NCBI RefSeq assembly: GCF_000715075.1
Contig: NC_134095.1
Location: forward strand, 13,582,222-13,646,221
DNA from: Nicotiana tabacum
Taxonomy: Eukaryota; Streptophyta; Magnoliopsida; Solanales; Solanaceae
Reading direction: 5' to 3'
Length of the DNA stretch: 64,000 bases
Position 1 is the stretch's first letter. Each line of letters begins with the position of its first letter. The notes beneath the pieces were generated by a model. That model ran no database searches and was not told where the DNA came from. It worked only from the letters and a program-made list of their open reading frames with translations. The position numbers were made by a program, and so were the translations under genes. Below are positions 34,613-45,633 of this stretch, piece after piece.

Positions 34613-34617
34613 CATAA
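34613..34617. other. Right duplication of solo LTR E
   Basis: CATAA, the unmutated copy. Confidence 0.85.
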
Positions 34618-36693
34618 AAACACCTTTTTAAGCAGTCAACAATAGATAGGAAAAACAACTAGGAATGGTAAAAATATAAGAACTGCCCCTCGGGCACAAT
34701 AACATCAAATCAGCCCCTCGGGCAATATCAATCACAAAACAATAGCAGCCCTTCGAGCTATATCTCATGTCACAATGGGTACCCGCGCTCCATGGGGGTG
34801 TGCAAACTCTTGGAGGGGCCCCTTACGGCCCAAGAGTCTCGTGGCATCACAAACAAGCTCTCGGCCTCATATCAATATAAAGTCACCTCGTGGCGTACAA
34901 TCTCAAGCCCTCGGCCTCATTATCATAATTAGTGTATCACTGCTACGGCGTGCAGCCCGACCCAAAAGTACCCTCAAAATACAGGCCCTCGGCCTTACTC
35001 AGTCAGAATCTCATAAGCCCTTCGGGCAATAGTAAAAATAGGCAGCTCAACTCAAAATATCTTTAAAACATCATTTAATATTTCTAAAACAGATTAACAT
35101 AGCTGAGTTTTGGAAACATTGAAAGATCTGGCATGACTGAGCACAAGTATGAAATCAAACAGTGAGGAAAATATCACTAACGATCCCCTAAGGGTTCAAA
35201 ACAGTTGGCACGAAGCCAAAATATGGCATTTAGCCCAAAGTATAATAATATCAAATAATTAGCTACCAAATATACAGAAAAATAGTCATTTGGGATGGAC
35301 TAAGTCACAATCCCTAACGGTGCACGAGCCCACGCTCGTCATCTAGCGTGTGCGTCACCTCAACACAGTCGAACGTTGTATAATCCGGGGTTTCATACCC
35401 TCAGAACAACATTTAAAATCATTACTCACCTCGAATTAGCCCGAAAAGCTACTCTGCAACACGCTTGCCTCTTGAACCAACTTCCGAGTGCTCCAAATCT
35501 ACCAAGTTCAGATTTTTATCATCAAATTATGCTAAACGAATGAATTCCAATTGAAAAATATCGATTTTAAGCACAAAACCCGAAATCAGTCAAAACCTGA
35601 CCCCGGGCCCGCATCTTGGAACTGGACAAACTTTATACAAAAATGTTCTTCATCATCTCACGAGTCTGTACATATAAAGAACTCAAAAATCGGAGTTCGT
35701 TTGACCCCTCAAATCATCCCTAGAAGGTCTCATAATCTCAAACCCTAACTCCACCTTTTCTACTGATTTTCATGAACTAAAAACTGATATTTTGTTCCTT
35801 AATCACAAATAATCGAGTTTTAGGGTCCAAAATCCTTGCCTCAATGAAGAACAATGATTTTCTCTCTTCAAAATCACCTCAAAGCTCTTTTCCCGTTCAA
35901 AAATGGCGTAAAAGGTTTTAATGGTCGCGAAGGGTTTATTTAAATACTGCTCATGCGTTTTACTGTTCGCCCGAGTACTGTTCACTTGAGTTATTGTTCA
36001 CCCGAGTTACTATTCATGCTGCTGTGAAAAATGCAGCAGCTTTTCTTCTAGTCTAAATTGATCCGTTAACCTTTCGAGATCCACCCGAGGCCCTCAGAAA
36101 ATCTCAACAAATATACCAACACATCCTATAACATCATTCAAACTTAGTCGAGCCTTTGAAACATCAAAACACCAAAATCACATCAAATTCAAGCCTATGA
36201 ACTTTGAAATTCCTAAATTCCACCAACGACGCTGAAACTATCCAAAACAACTCCGATTGACCTGAAATTTTGCAGACATATCCAAAATGATATTACGAAC
36301 CTGTTCCAACTGTTGGAATTCCATTCTGATCCCGGTAGCGTATTTTCCACTACCGACCGTAAATCACCAAAAACTAACTTTTGCCAATTCAAGCCTAATT
36401 CTACACCGGACATCACAAAAATATTTCAGACACACTCCTAAGTCCCAAATCACCTAACGATGCTATCCGAGCTATAAAATATGCATTCCAAGGTCATTTA
36501 CCAATAAGTCAACTCTCGGTTGACTTTTCTAACTCTAAAGCTACTTTTAGAGACTAAGTGTCTCAAACCTTACCAAAACCATTCCGGATTCGATCCGACC
36601 AACCCGATACCACATAACATGGATAAACAAAGCATAGCAGAAATGGGAAAAAACGGAGCGGTAACTCATGAGATGACTGGACGGGTCATCATA

Positions 36694-36698
36694 GTACA
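36694..36698. other. Right target-site duplication of element D
   Basis: GTACA, identical to 23396-23400. Confidence 0.92.
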
Positions 36699-36849
36699 AC
36701 TATGTTTCCTATTTTTTAGCCGAGTTTTCCTATTGTATTCATGAATACAATAGTTTGAATACATCGAATACTTGACCATAACAACTAAAAAGGTTGCTAT
36801 ATGAAGTAATTAAGTATATGGTAGCTATAGAAAGTTAATAGCCACTAAA

Positions 36850-39058
36850 TATCACGACCCAACTTTCCCTCCATTTGGATATCGTGATGGCACCTAGTCT
36901 TAGGGACTAGGTAAGCCTAACTCATACTGAAATACCACAACAATAAATGAAATTTAACAGTCTTGAAGCAGAAATCTCTACAAAATTTTTAATTCCCAAA
37001 ATTCGGTAATACAAGTGATAAGCTCTACAGAGTTTCGCTACAACTTCTAAACACATCCGTAAGGAAATAAGTACAACAGTGTAAATATAAAATAGGAAGG
37101 TGACTCCGAAACCTGCAAACGCAGCAGCAGGTTTACCTTGAGTCTCCTCGGCAAGAATGCGCTCAGCTACTAACGATCAATACTTGGACCCGCACAAAAA
37201 ATGTGCAGAAGTGTAGTATGAGCACACCACAGCGGTGCCCAGTAAGTATCAAGACTAACCTCGGTGGAGTAGTGACGAGGAACAATCAAGACACCCATTG
37301 GTCTAATAAGCAGAACAAGTATAAGTATAGAAACAACAGAACATATTATCTATATAAAGACTATGCGATATGGCTAACAACACAATAATTGCAATAAGGA
37401 AGAAAAACAACAAGTAACAACAGAATACCATGATAAGAACATAGAAACGTGAACAAAAATACAACCCAAATCCGAAATCACAAATACAGTAACGACAAGT
37501 CATAACTCAGCAATTACGACAATTTTTCACAATTGGTTTTAGCTAGAAAACTTCAATCGATTAGTTAAATTCTTCAAGTGATAAAAATGTTTCGAAATAT
37601 ACTTCGTTCAAATAAATGTTCTTTTCAAAAATAGTTCTTTTAAAATAAATATTTTTCGAGTATAATCTTCTCAAATAAATAACCTTCGAATATAAGTCAC
37701 CCTGTGACACCTCATCTCATAATCATAAAATACGGGTTTCAATACCTGAACCTTAACACTTGACATCCTGTGCCCTCATCATACCACATAATCATACTGA
37801 CAACTCACATACCAAATAGAGTCGTTCTCACATGGAAGACAAATAAACAAGGGTGTGCGTCTATACTCGACAATAGCAAGAATCCTCCTATCCGATTAGG
37901 GTGCTTAGCCACGTGTATGCTTGTGCAAATGCCCTAACATAGTTCATACCAGTTAGTGAGTATAAGGAATAGTACGGACAACACATATAATGTTTACACA
38001 TGGATAGGATCAATGAAAACAACAGCTCAGAACACAGTGATTTTAACATGGGATCTCCCAGGATATCGTCCCGTAGTCCCAAACGTAAATATGTAGAGGA
38101 TCTCCCGGGATATCGTCCCGTAGTCTAAATCGTAAATATGTAGGAGAATCTCCCGGAATACCGATCCGTAGTCCCCAAGTAAATATCCAGTACAGAGGGA
38201 TCTCCCGTGATAGTGTCCCGTAGTATCAATTATAAATGTGCAGGGGGATCTCCGGAATACCGATCCGTAGTCCCCAAGTAAATATCCAGTACAAAGGGAT
38301 CTCCCGTGATAGCGTCCCGTAGTATCAATTATAAATGTGCAGGGGGGTCTCCGGAATACCGATCCGTAGTCTCTAGGTAAACATGTAGAGGGATCTCCTA
38401 GAATACCGTTCCGTAGCCCCAAAGTAAACATGCAGTGCAACCAACAGAAAAAACAATTACAGCACAATAGATAACTCGTACATCACCACAATACGTATAA
38501 CAACAACAATGACAATAATACAAGGTAAGACAAGTAAATCAACACAATGACTGTAAATCACAAGGAAACGGTAGAACCAGCTCACAAGGAATAACCACAG
38601 AAAAGAATGCTGGCATAAAGGGAACAATTCAACAACGGGAAAACTAACATATAGCAACGATCCCATAATATACCATTCAATAATAAAGAAATTAACACGA
38701 GTCAAGTAGTCCCAAATAAGGGCAAATCAACAAAGATATATGTTATCTAAGCTTCACTTAAGACTAAACAATTTCAAGAAGGATAATAATAATTCTCAAA
38801 TAAGACAAGAAGCTATGAAGATATAGCATGACAGTAGGAGAGGCGAAATTCCTCAATTAAATGAAATAGGAGTCAATTAGGCAACAAAAGTTAATTATGA
38901 AGCAATTAATTCCAATTAAGCATGTAGAGATGAAACTAGTAAATAAGAAAATTAGTCATGCCAAGAACACATTCATACACAATGAATGTAAAGACCTAAG
39001 AACCCTAAAAGGCTAGTTTTTCACAAATAAGTCTGAGCGCGCACTCGTCACCTCGCGA
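36850..39058 (-). repeat. LTR fragment G (chromovirus, minus strand)
   Basis: The + strand start TATCACGACCC is a mutated TGTCACGACCC. It is followed by 'atcgtgatggcacctagtc', the same ending as E and F on their reverse strand. It contains a minisatellite and stops at 39058, where F begins, so F probably inserted into it. No coding region is seen. Confidence 0.8.
38046..38435 (-). repeat. Minisatellite of about 50 bp in LTR G
   Basis: About eight units built on 'gatctcccgggatatcgtcc' plus 'cgtagtc'. The unit resembles a diverged relative of the E array, read on the other strand ('gggactacgggac' and 'gggagatccc'). Confidence 0.8.
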
Positions 39059-40405
39059 TGTAACGACCCGACTGGTAGTTTTGAGCAATTGCATCCGGTT
39101 CGGCAGTTTGAGGTCATGAGGAACTTCATATTATATGTATCGACTTACGTGCAAGGTTGAATTCAGTTAACGGATAATTCAAAGTCAAATTGGAAGAAGG
39201 TTTCAGAAATTTAAACGGTGAGAATTTGACCGAAATTGGACTTTTGAGTAAACGACCCCGGAATAGGTCGTGGGTGATCTCAAAAGATTTGTATGGTGAT
39301 TTTGGACTTAGGCACGCGTTCGGATTCGGATTTGGAGGTCTGTATGGTAATTTGAGGTGTTTCGGCGAAAGTTGGAAAAGTTGAAGTTTGGAAAATAGGG
39401 AAGTTTGACTCATAGTTGATTTTTGTGATATCGGGATCAGAATGCAATTCTGAGAGTTGAAACAGCTCCTCTATGTCATTTTGGACTTATCTGCAAAATT
39501 TGGCGTCATTCCGGGTTGATTTGATAAGTTTCGGCACGAGTTTTGGAAGTTGGAAGGTTTGAAAGTTCCTAAGTTTGATTCATGGTGTGATTCGTCGTTT
39601 TGGTGCTGTTTGATGTGATTTGTGACCTCGAGCGAGTCCATGTTAGGTTATATGACTTGTTTATGTGTTTGGACAGGGTCCCGGGGGCCTCGGGTGTCTT
39701 CCGGGTGGGCTACGGATCATTTTCCTTTATTTTTGAACTGCTTCTGGTATCCTCTTTCGCGATCGCGAACCACCTTCTGTGTTCGCGAAGCTTTGATGCT
39801 GAGCATCTGAAAATCCTTCTTCGCATTCGCGGGGGACTTTCCCTTAAGATTTGAATCTTCTATGCTAATTGTAGTTCGTGCACAAGAGGTGATGAGTGTG
39901 TGCTTGGACTTATTTTGTGGGAAATTTGCCTCTAGGGTTCTTAGGTCCTTATGTTCATTATGAGCAAAGTATTCTATTATGATTGAGTTTCCTAATTGCT
40001 TAAATTACCTCTATATGCTCCATATGATGTTGCTAGCTTTCCTATAATTCCTACGTGTCCCCTGACCCCTAATTGCCTTAATTGAAGTGATTGTCTTCCT
40101 TATTATTTTGATACCTCTTAATTGTGAGTCCATCTATAACTTCGTGCAAATGTGTTACAGGTCCAATTGTTGTGGTTACCGGTGTAGTTATCACATGCTT
40201 ATTATGTCTTATTGTTTTGTTAAGGTTAGTGTGCTTCTTGGTTTTTCCGTGATCCTTATTATGTACTATTCATGCTTGATTTGATGAGTATTCATGTTGG
40301 ACTAGACTTATAGTATTTACTTGGTATTTGACCATTGTTGAGTATTGACTCAAGTTGGGATTTATCTTGTGAAGTTAATTGTTGGAACGAGATTGCTTAT
40401 TGGTT

Positions 40406-40510
40406 ATTCCCTTGCCGGGATGTATTTGTTTCTATTGTTGATTCCCTTGCCGGGATGTATTTGTTTCTATTGTTGATTCCCTTGCCAGGATGTTGTTGTT
40501 TCTACTGTTT
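40406..40510 (+). repeat. 35-bp minisatellite in F LTR
   Basis: Three units 'attcccttgccgggatgtat' plus 'ttgtttctattgttg' at 40406, 40441 and 40476. CCC and GGG arms flank TTGCC. Confidence 0.85.
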
Positions 40511-40804
40511 GGGTAAGGAAAGAGTGATAAAGCATGAAGGGTGATGCCGTGCATATTTATACTATTCATATGGTGAGGAATAGTGATAAAGCACGAAGAG
40601 TGATACCGTGCATATTTATATGATTTATATGATTCATATGGTGAGGAAGAGTGAAGCACGAAGGGTGATGCCTTGCACATTTCTATTATTGATTGCATGA
40701 TGAGGATTGAGAGTTAAAGCACGAAGAGTGATGCCTTGCACATTTCTATTATTGATTGCATGATGATGATTGAGAGTTAAAGCACGAAGGGTGATGTTGT
40801 GCAC
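40511..40804 (+). repeat. Second minisatellite in F LTR, about 60 bp
   Basis: Five units of 'aaagcacgaagggtgatgcc' plus 'gtgcatatttat' and spacer. GCACG and CGTGC can pair within a unit, and in the last unit GCAC pairs with GTGC. Confidence 0.82.
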
Positions 40805-41562
40805 TTTTGGTTTGCTGTGTTTATTTTTTGTTATCAATTCAAGTGTTTTAACTGTTTAAATTCCTTTACTGCTGAGATTCTTTGTGTTGGAACCTACCAT
40901 GTTTTCAATACCTCGCCGTATTTATATATATACATTTCAATACTTCAGACTTCAATAATTGTTACATCTTTAATTCAATTAGTTTCTCAATTATATACCC
41001 TTAAACCATCTGAGGTTGTATTTTACTTAAAAAGGAATTTCTACTAAGTTTTAAGTTATAAATTCCCATGTTAAAGGTAATAATTCATTCTATGTTGTAT
41101 TTTAATTGAAAGGGGTACTTTTTTTTACTCAAATGATTTCTAAAAACAACTCCATCTTTTCTCGCTGATTTTCCTAATTAGTTTAAAAATTGTAATTTAC
41201 TTTATATTATGTAAATGAGAATTCTTGAACGTCTTGAGTGCATTTGTACGGACATTATGTATTGTATAACATGTGGATTTTGTTGTTAATAGTGAGATGG
41301 AAAATATGTGGGCACAAGGTGCCATGTGTGCCGAAGGTTCGGAAGTTGAGATTATGATATGAGAAACCGAAGGTTGAGATGGTCGGGATTGTGTATTAGA
41401 CATGATGTGATTTATTGAGTTTGCATTGCCTCTTTATTTGAATACATTCTTACTTGTCTCTGTCCCTGTTATATCAGTGTTGATTTACTTGGTTATCTGA
41501 TTCACTTGGTTATCTGATTTACTTGGTTATCGTTCGTTACTACCCGTGTTCTTCCTTTATTG

Positions 41563-41801
41563 TCCCTATATCAACTACAACAACAACAACAACCCAGTAT
41601 AATCCCACTAGTGGGGTCTGGGGAGGGTAGTGTGTACGCAGACCTTACCCTTACCCTAGGGTAGAGAGGCTGTTTTCAAATAGACCCTCGACATCCTTCC
41701 CTCCAAGAACTCCCCACCTTACTCTCGGGGTGACTCGAACTCACAACCTCTTGGTTGGAAGTGGAGGTTGCTTACCATCAGAGCAACCCCTCTTGTCTCT
41801 C
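41563..41801 (-). mobile_element. TS-type SINE (tRNA-derived)
   Basis: On the - strand it begins near GAGAGACAAGAGGGGTTGCT and has a tRNA-like head with 'ctctgatggtaagcaacc' and a B-box-like GTGAGTTCGAGTCACC. The body is 'ctctaccctagggtaagggt' and 'ctgcgtacacactaccc', and the tail holds (TTG)n. This matches the Solanaceae TS SINE as I know it. CCTTTATTG at 41554-41562 and 41802-41810 is a 9-bp duplication that fits both ends. Confidence 0.87.
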
Positions 41802-42188
41802 CCTTTATTGCCGTGGTATGCTCATACTACACTTTTGTACATTTTTGTGTATAGATCCATGTATTGATCGATAGTATCTTTGTGGGTCATCGCAGTGGAA
41901 ACTCGCGGTAACCTGCTGCTGCGTTCGCAAGCCTCAGAGTCACCTTCGTTTTTATCTATGTTCCATTGATTCCTTCTCGTTCTGGAACAATGTTGTATTA
42001 ATTTTGTATAACTACTCTTAGAAAGGCTTATGACTTGTTCCACCGGTTTTGTGAATTGTGATTTATTCAGAGTTAGTTAATTTGAAGTTAGTAAATGTAA
42101 ATGTTAATTTAGTTAATGTTAGACTTACCTAGTTTAGAGATTAGGTGCCATCACGACTCCTTCGGAGGGATTTTGGATCGTGACAAGT

Positions 42189-42200
42189 TGGTATCAGAGC
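42189..42200 (+). other. Primer-binding site (element F)
   Basis: TGGTATCAGAGC, four bases after the 5' LTR end. Confidence 0.87.
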
Positions 42201-43320
42201 TCTAGGTTCATAGGTGCTACAAGTCATAAGCAGGTTTAGTAGAGTCTTGCGGATCGGTACGGAGACGTCTGTACCTATCTTCGAGAGGCTACAGAACTGT
42301 TAGGAAGTTCCACTTCTTTCATTCCTTACCGTACGATATTGAATCAGCTCGAAGTATATAACTTATCTTCCTTTAATATACTCATGTATAATATTAAGCT
42401 CTCAGCGTCTGCTATGCACCAGTGATTCGTGATGCTACAGACGGGGTACGAGGGAGTCGGGGATGCTCAGACATTTTCTCAACGTGTTGTCCAGACTGAA
42501 GATACAGAGGTATTGAGAGACTATTCAGCTGTTCATATGGAGGCGCAATGGTTTTCGACATCTGGTGGATGAGTGCGAGCTTGGAAAGGTTTAATTAGTT
42601 AACTAGTCGTCGCGATTGTGGCAAGGTCACGAGGTGGGTGTTGATTGGGAATAGTTGGTGGTATTGAAGTACCTTGTGATTTGTGTTGTGCGACCTGTGA
42701 AAGTTAGTTTTGCGGATCATCAGACGTTGTTTTCTATGGCTTTGTGGAGGAGTCCAATAGCGGCATTCAGATTGCAGAGTCAGATTTATATCAGTTTTGG
42801 CCCGAGGTATGGGTATATGTGGTATTAGTGGGTTCCTGGATTTTGTGTATGACCAAGGTCTAAGATCTCGCCTGAGATGATGTTGGGGCTTACAATATTT
42901 CAACGTCAATAATGGATCTACATTTCAGCATTAAGGGTAGTCGGAGGAACAACTTTAGATTTACAGAAGGTCTATTCAGTGTAAGTATCGCGGTTGTAGT
43001 AGAACGGGGTGCTTCAGAGGAAATGCATTGGGTTTTGGTTGGGGTCATTATTTACCGACGGGGAGAAGTGATACCCCAGAGGAAAGACGAGGAGTACTCG
43101 AAGAAATGGGTAAGCTCTGTGGTGTTGGGTCAGCATAGCGATGAAGTAAATGGTCCTTTTGAATGGGAATTCTCTACTGGCATTTGTGGCAGCACTCTTG
43201 GATTGGATGGTTTGTATGACTCGACTGAGTTGGGGGGTGCAGTCCTGATGGCTTAGTTGTGTGCGGGAGAATCTCGGAGGGTTCTTAGTGGTTTGGCTAC
43301 GGCTTGAGTTGGATTTCTAC
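42201..43320 (+). other. Internal region of F, left part
   Basis: No gag-pol homology is visible in any frame. One open stretch of 114 codons at 42912-43256 shows no family motif and may be chance. The last five bases, TCTAC (43316-43320), are the left duplication of B. Confidence 0.7.
43316..43320. other. Left target-site duplication of element B
   Basis: TCTAC, identical to 60393-60397. Confidence 0.95.
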
Positions 43321-43901
43321 TGTTGATACCCAATTTTTCCCTGTATATTTTTATATGCAAAATACTTTCAAAATAGCATGTCCAAATGTTTTAGTTTTTT
43401 TTCTAATTTTTAAAAGATATATAAATCAATTTATTGCCCTATTTTATCAGTAAAAAAACCCAATAATTATTCCCCAAATTATCATATTTGGTGATTCATT
43501 TATTGTGTTCTAATATCTATACCAAAATATAGCTAAGGTAATTTTGCACATTTTTTTACAAATTTATTTATTATTTTAAAGTTAAATTGCATATAATTGC
43601 AATATTAGCCTATTTTAAGATTTAATTGCGTTTATAATTACAAAATTAATTTCAGTATTTTTAATTTAATATTTATATATTATTAATTAATTTAGTACCT
43701 TTAATTTGTTTCCAGAAATCATTTTACTATTTTGTATAAAATAAATAAGGGAAAAGTAACTATTTAAATACTAGCCCTACCTATTTCAATTTTAGCCTAA
43801 ATTCTACCCCAATTAAACCCAATTAAACCCCACCCCAATTCCTAAAATTACTCGCTCTTGACCCAATTAAATCCAACCCGCCCGGCTCCCCGTTTAATCC
43901 A

Positions 43902-43928
43902 GGCCGTTGATCAAAATGATCAACGGCC
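43902..43928 (+). other. U3 palindrome in element B 5' LTR
   Basis: Arms GGCCGTTGATCA and TGATCAACGGCC around AAA. The 3' LTR copy (56197-56223) has one mismatched pair. A's version keeps pairing with a different base pair at the loop end. Confidence 0.8.
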
Positions 43929-45624
43929 ACATTCTCTCCTTTCCTTTTTAAATTCACCAACCCCACTAACCTTAAGTCATTTCACCTACCCACCGCCTCT
44001 GAAACCCTCCACTCTCTCAAACTCTCTCAAGTCTTCTCAGAACCTTAGCCGCCTCTTACCGTTTCCACCCTGAAAGCCACCGGAATCCATGGCTTCCAGG
44101 GCTATGAGAGTCTTATACCTGCCTCTTGTTGCTCTTACACACCTGATCTCTGAAGATTCAAGGTCTGACCTTGAAGGTTTGTACCCAGACCTCTGTCGAT
44201 TCAAGGTTCCATGGCCATCTCCGGCCTTGCTCCGGCGTACCATGGTTTTTTGAGCCTGATCCTAACCTTTACGACTCAGATCAGTGACTTTTCAAAGCCT
44301 TTATTATTTCTAGAGTTCTTCTGAAACCCTAACCCTTCGAGGTTTTTTCCGATTCCCTTAGATCTGTTCTAGATCCATGCTTTCCTTAAGGTCTTAAACG
44401 TTTTCCTGACTTTTCTTTCAAAAAACTACTTTCAAAATCTTTCTTTTCCGATCTAGGGTTTTTTGAAAGTATTTAAGTGTTTCTAACTTTCTTTTTCATT
44501 TTATGTGTATTTGCTTCTACTGGGTTCTTGTATTTTTTTCTACCATGTTCTTACGTGCTTCTTCTGCTGTATTTTTCTATACTATGTTCTCGTATGCTTT
44601 TCTACTGTATGCTTTCTCTACTGTGTTCTGATATGTTTCTCCTACTATATTTTCTTACTAAGTTCTTAAGTTTCCTTATTAAGTTCCTTTTACTGAGCTC
44701 TATTTAAAGTTTCTTCTAAAATTTCTTAGCATGTTTCTTTTACTGTTCTTATTAGTCTTCTCTATTATGTTTTGTATTAGCTTCTTCTACTCTATTTTTC
44801 TTTGAATTCTGCTACTATGTTCTGCGTGTTACTTGCTATCATTGTTTTCTTATGAGTTTCTGTTGCTGAAAGAAACATGAAAAAGGTTTCATAGAACTGA
44901 AACCTCTGAGCCTGTTTTGATTACTTGCCTTCTCATCTCTGTACTTGATTCAAGGTGGAAACCCTAGAATTCGGGGGTTCTGCCAGTTTGATTATGTGAT
45001 TTAATTGAACTAGGGTTTTTATTTTAGAACCCCTAACTCTTTCAGACCAACTTCGAGTCTCTGAACCGAGTTTGGACATCCGTGTTTGCATATGATTCTG
45101 ACATTTGGCTAAACTCTTCTAAAACTCTTTCTTCACTGGATTTTTCTATTGATTATTGCAATGGCACAACATTTCTTTCAACTCAATGTGTTTGTGTGCT
45201 CTTTATATGTGATGAATCTTCCTCTAAAAACGCTTTCAACTCGTGATTGATTCAAATTCCTTCTAAATAGGTCTGATTGATTCCCTTTCCATTGTTTGCT
45301 AATTTTCCTTAAGTTAAAAAACCTTTTCCATCTTTTTGACTCGGTTCATTCATACAAGATCCTTGACCTTTGATTTACTGGTTGTTAATTGATTTTCTTG
45401 CCTTGTTTGTGCAACCGCGTATTTCAAAAATTCTGTCCTTAAATAACCTTTATGTATTTACCCTTAATTACATGATATGCACAAAGTGCTTATTCATTTT
45501 TCTTTCCTTAAATTGTTTTTACCCGTTTGAATCTGAATCCCTTAATTAAGGGAAGTCTTGTATAATTGATTGACAATCAGTTCGTTGACTATTTTCTTAC
45601 CTTATTTCTTCATGATTTTCACAC

Positions 45625-45633
45625 TATAAAAGG
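45625..45633 (+). promoter_or_regulatory. LTR TATA box, element B 5' LTR
   Basis: TATAAAAGG followed by 'cacgacc', the best-preserved of the four copies in the window. Confidence 0.72.

Larger units (their letters stand above)
23401..36693 (-). mobile_element. Element D: chromovirus (Tekay/Del type) with both LTRs
   Basis: Reading on the - strand: 5' LTR (36693-31168, containing solo LTR E), primer site, gag, protease, RT, RNase H, integrase, chromodomain, polypurine tract and 3' LTR (26043-23401). Both ends are flanked by GTACA. Every domain is recognisable, but stops and frameshifts break the frame, so it is dead. The first 171 or so aligned LTR bases show about 18 differences, and another stretch about 11 in 190, suggesting it is older than B. 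Confidence 0.95.
31168..36693 (-). repeat. 5' LTR of element D, interrupted by solo LTR E
   Basis: The two parts, 31168-31709 and 34618-36693, add to about 2.62 kb and match the 3' LTR in order. The hairpin array is at 34686-35033. The interruption at 31710-34612 carries its own duplication. Confidence 0.93.
20829..36849 (+). mobile_element. Mutator-like (Ulp1-carrying) element remnant, split by element D
   Basis: Two exon-like fragments of a Ulp1-type protease gene and an AT-rich repeat region (to 23400) continue at 36699-36849 after D and its duplication. Ulp1/C48 protease genes carried by Mutator-like elements are a known plant class. No transposase and no terminal inverted repeats are visible, so the class is inferred from the protease fragments alone. 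Confidence 0.55.
39059..42185 (+). repeat. 5' LTR of element F
   Basis: TGTAACGACC to GGATCGTGACA. Against the 3' LTR it lacks the promoter-side block corresponding to about 63041-63686, joined at a GGG near 39831, plus about 0.1 kb of CpG words. It also carries a SINE. Two minisatellites lie at 40406-40804. Confidence 0.92.

Noticed and set aside
38027..38467. 146-codon ORF with repeated GDYGSVFR-type blocks
   Set aside because: It is a translation of the LTR G minisatellite, so the protein-level repeat only reflects the DNA repeat.
41563..41801. Possible tRNA gene
   Set aside because: It has tRNA-like boxes but no cloverleaf, and it carries a SINE body and TTG tail.
42912..43256. 114-codon ORF as a host gene
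   Set aside because: It lies in the internal region of non-autonomous element F, has no recognisable motif, and its length is within what chance allows.
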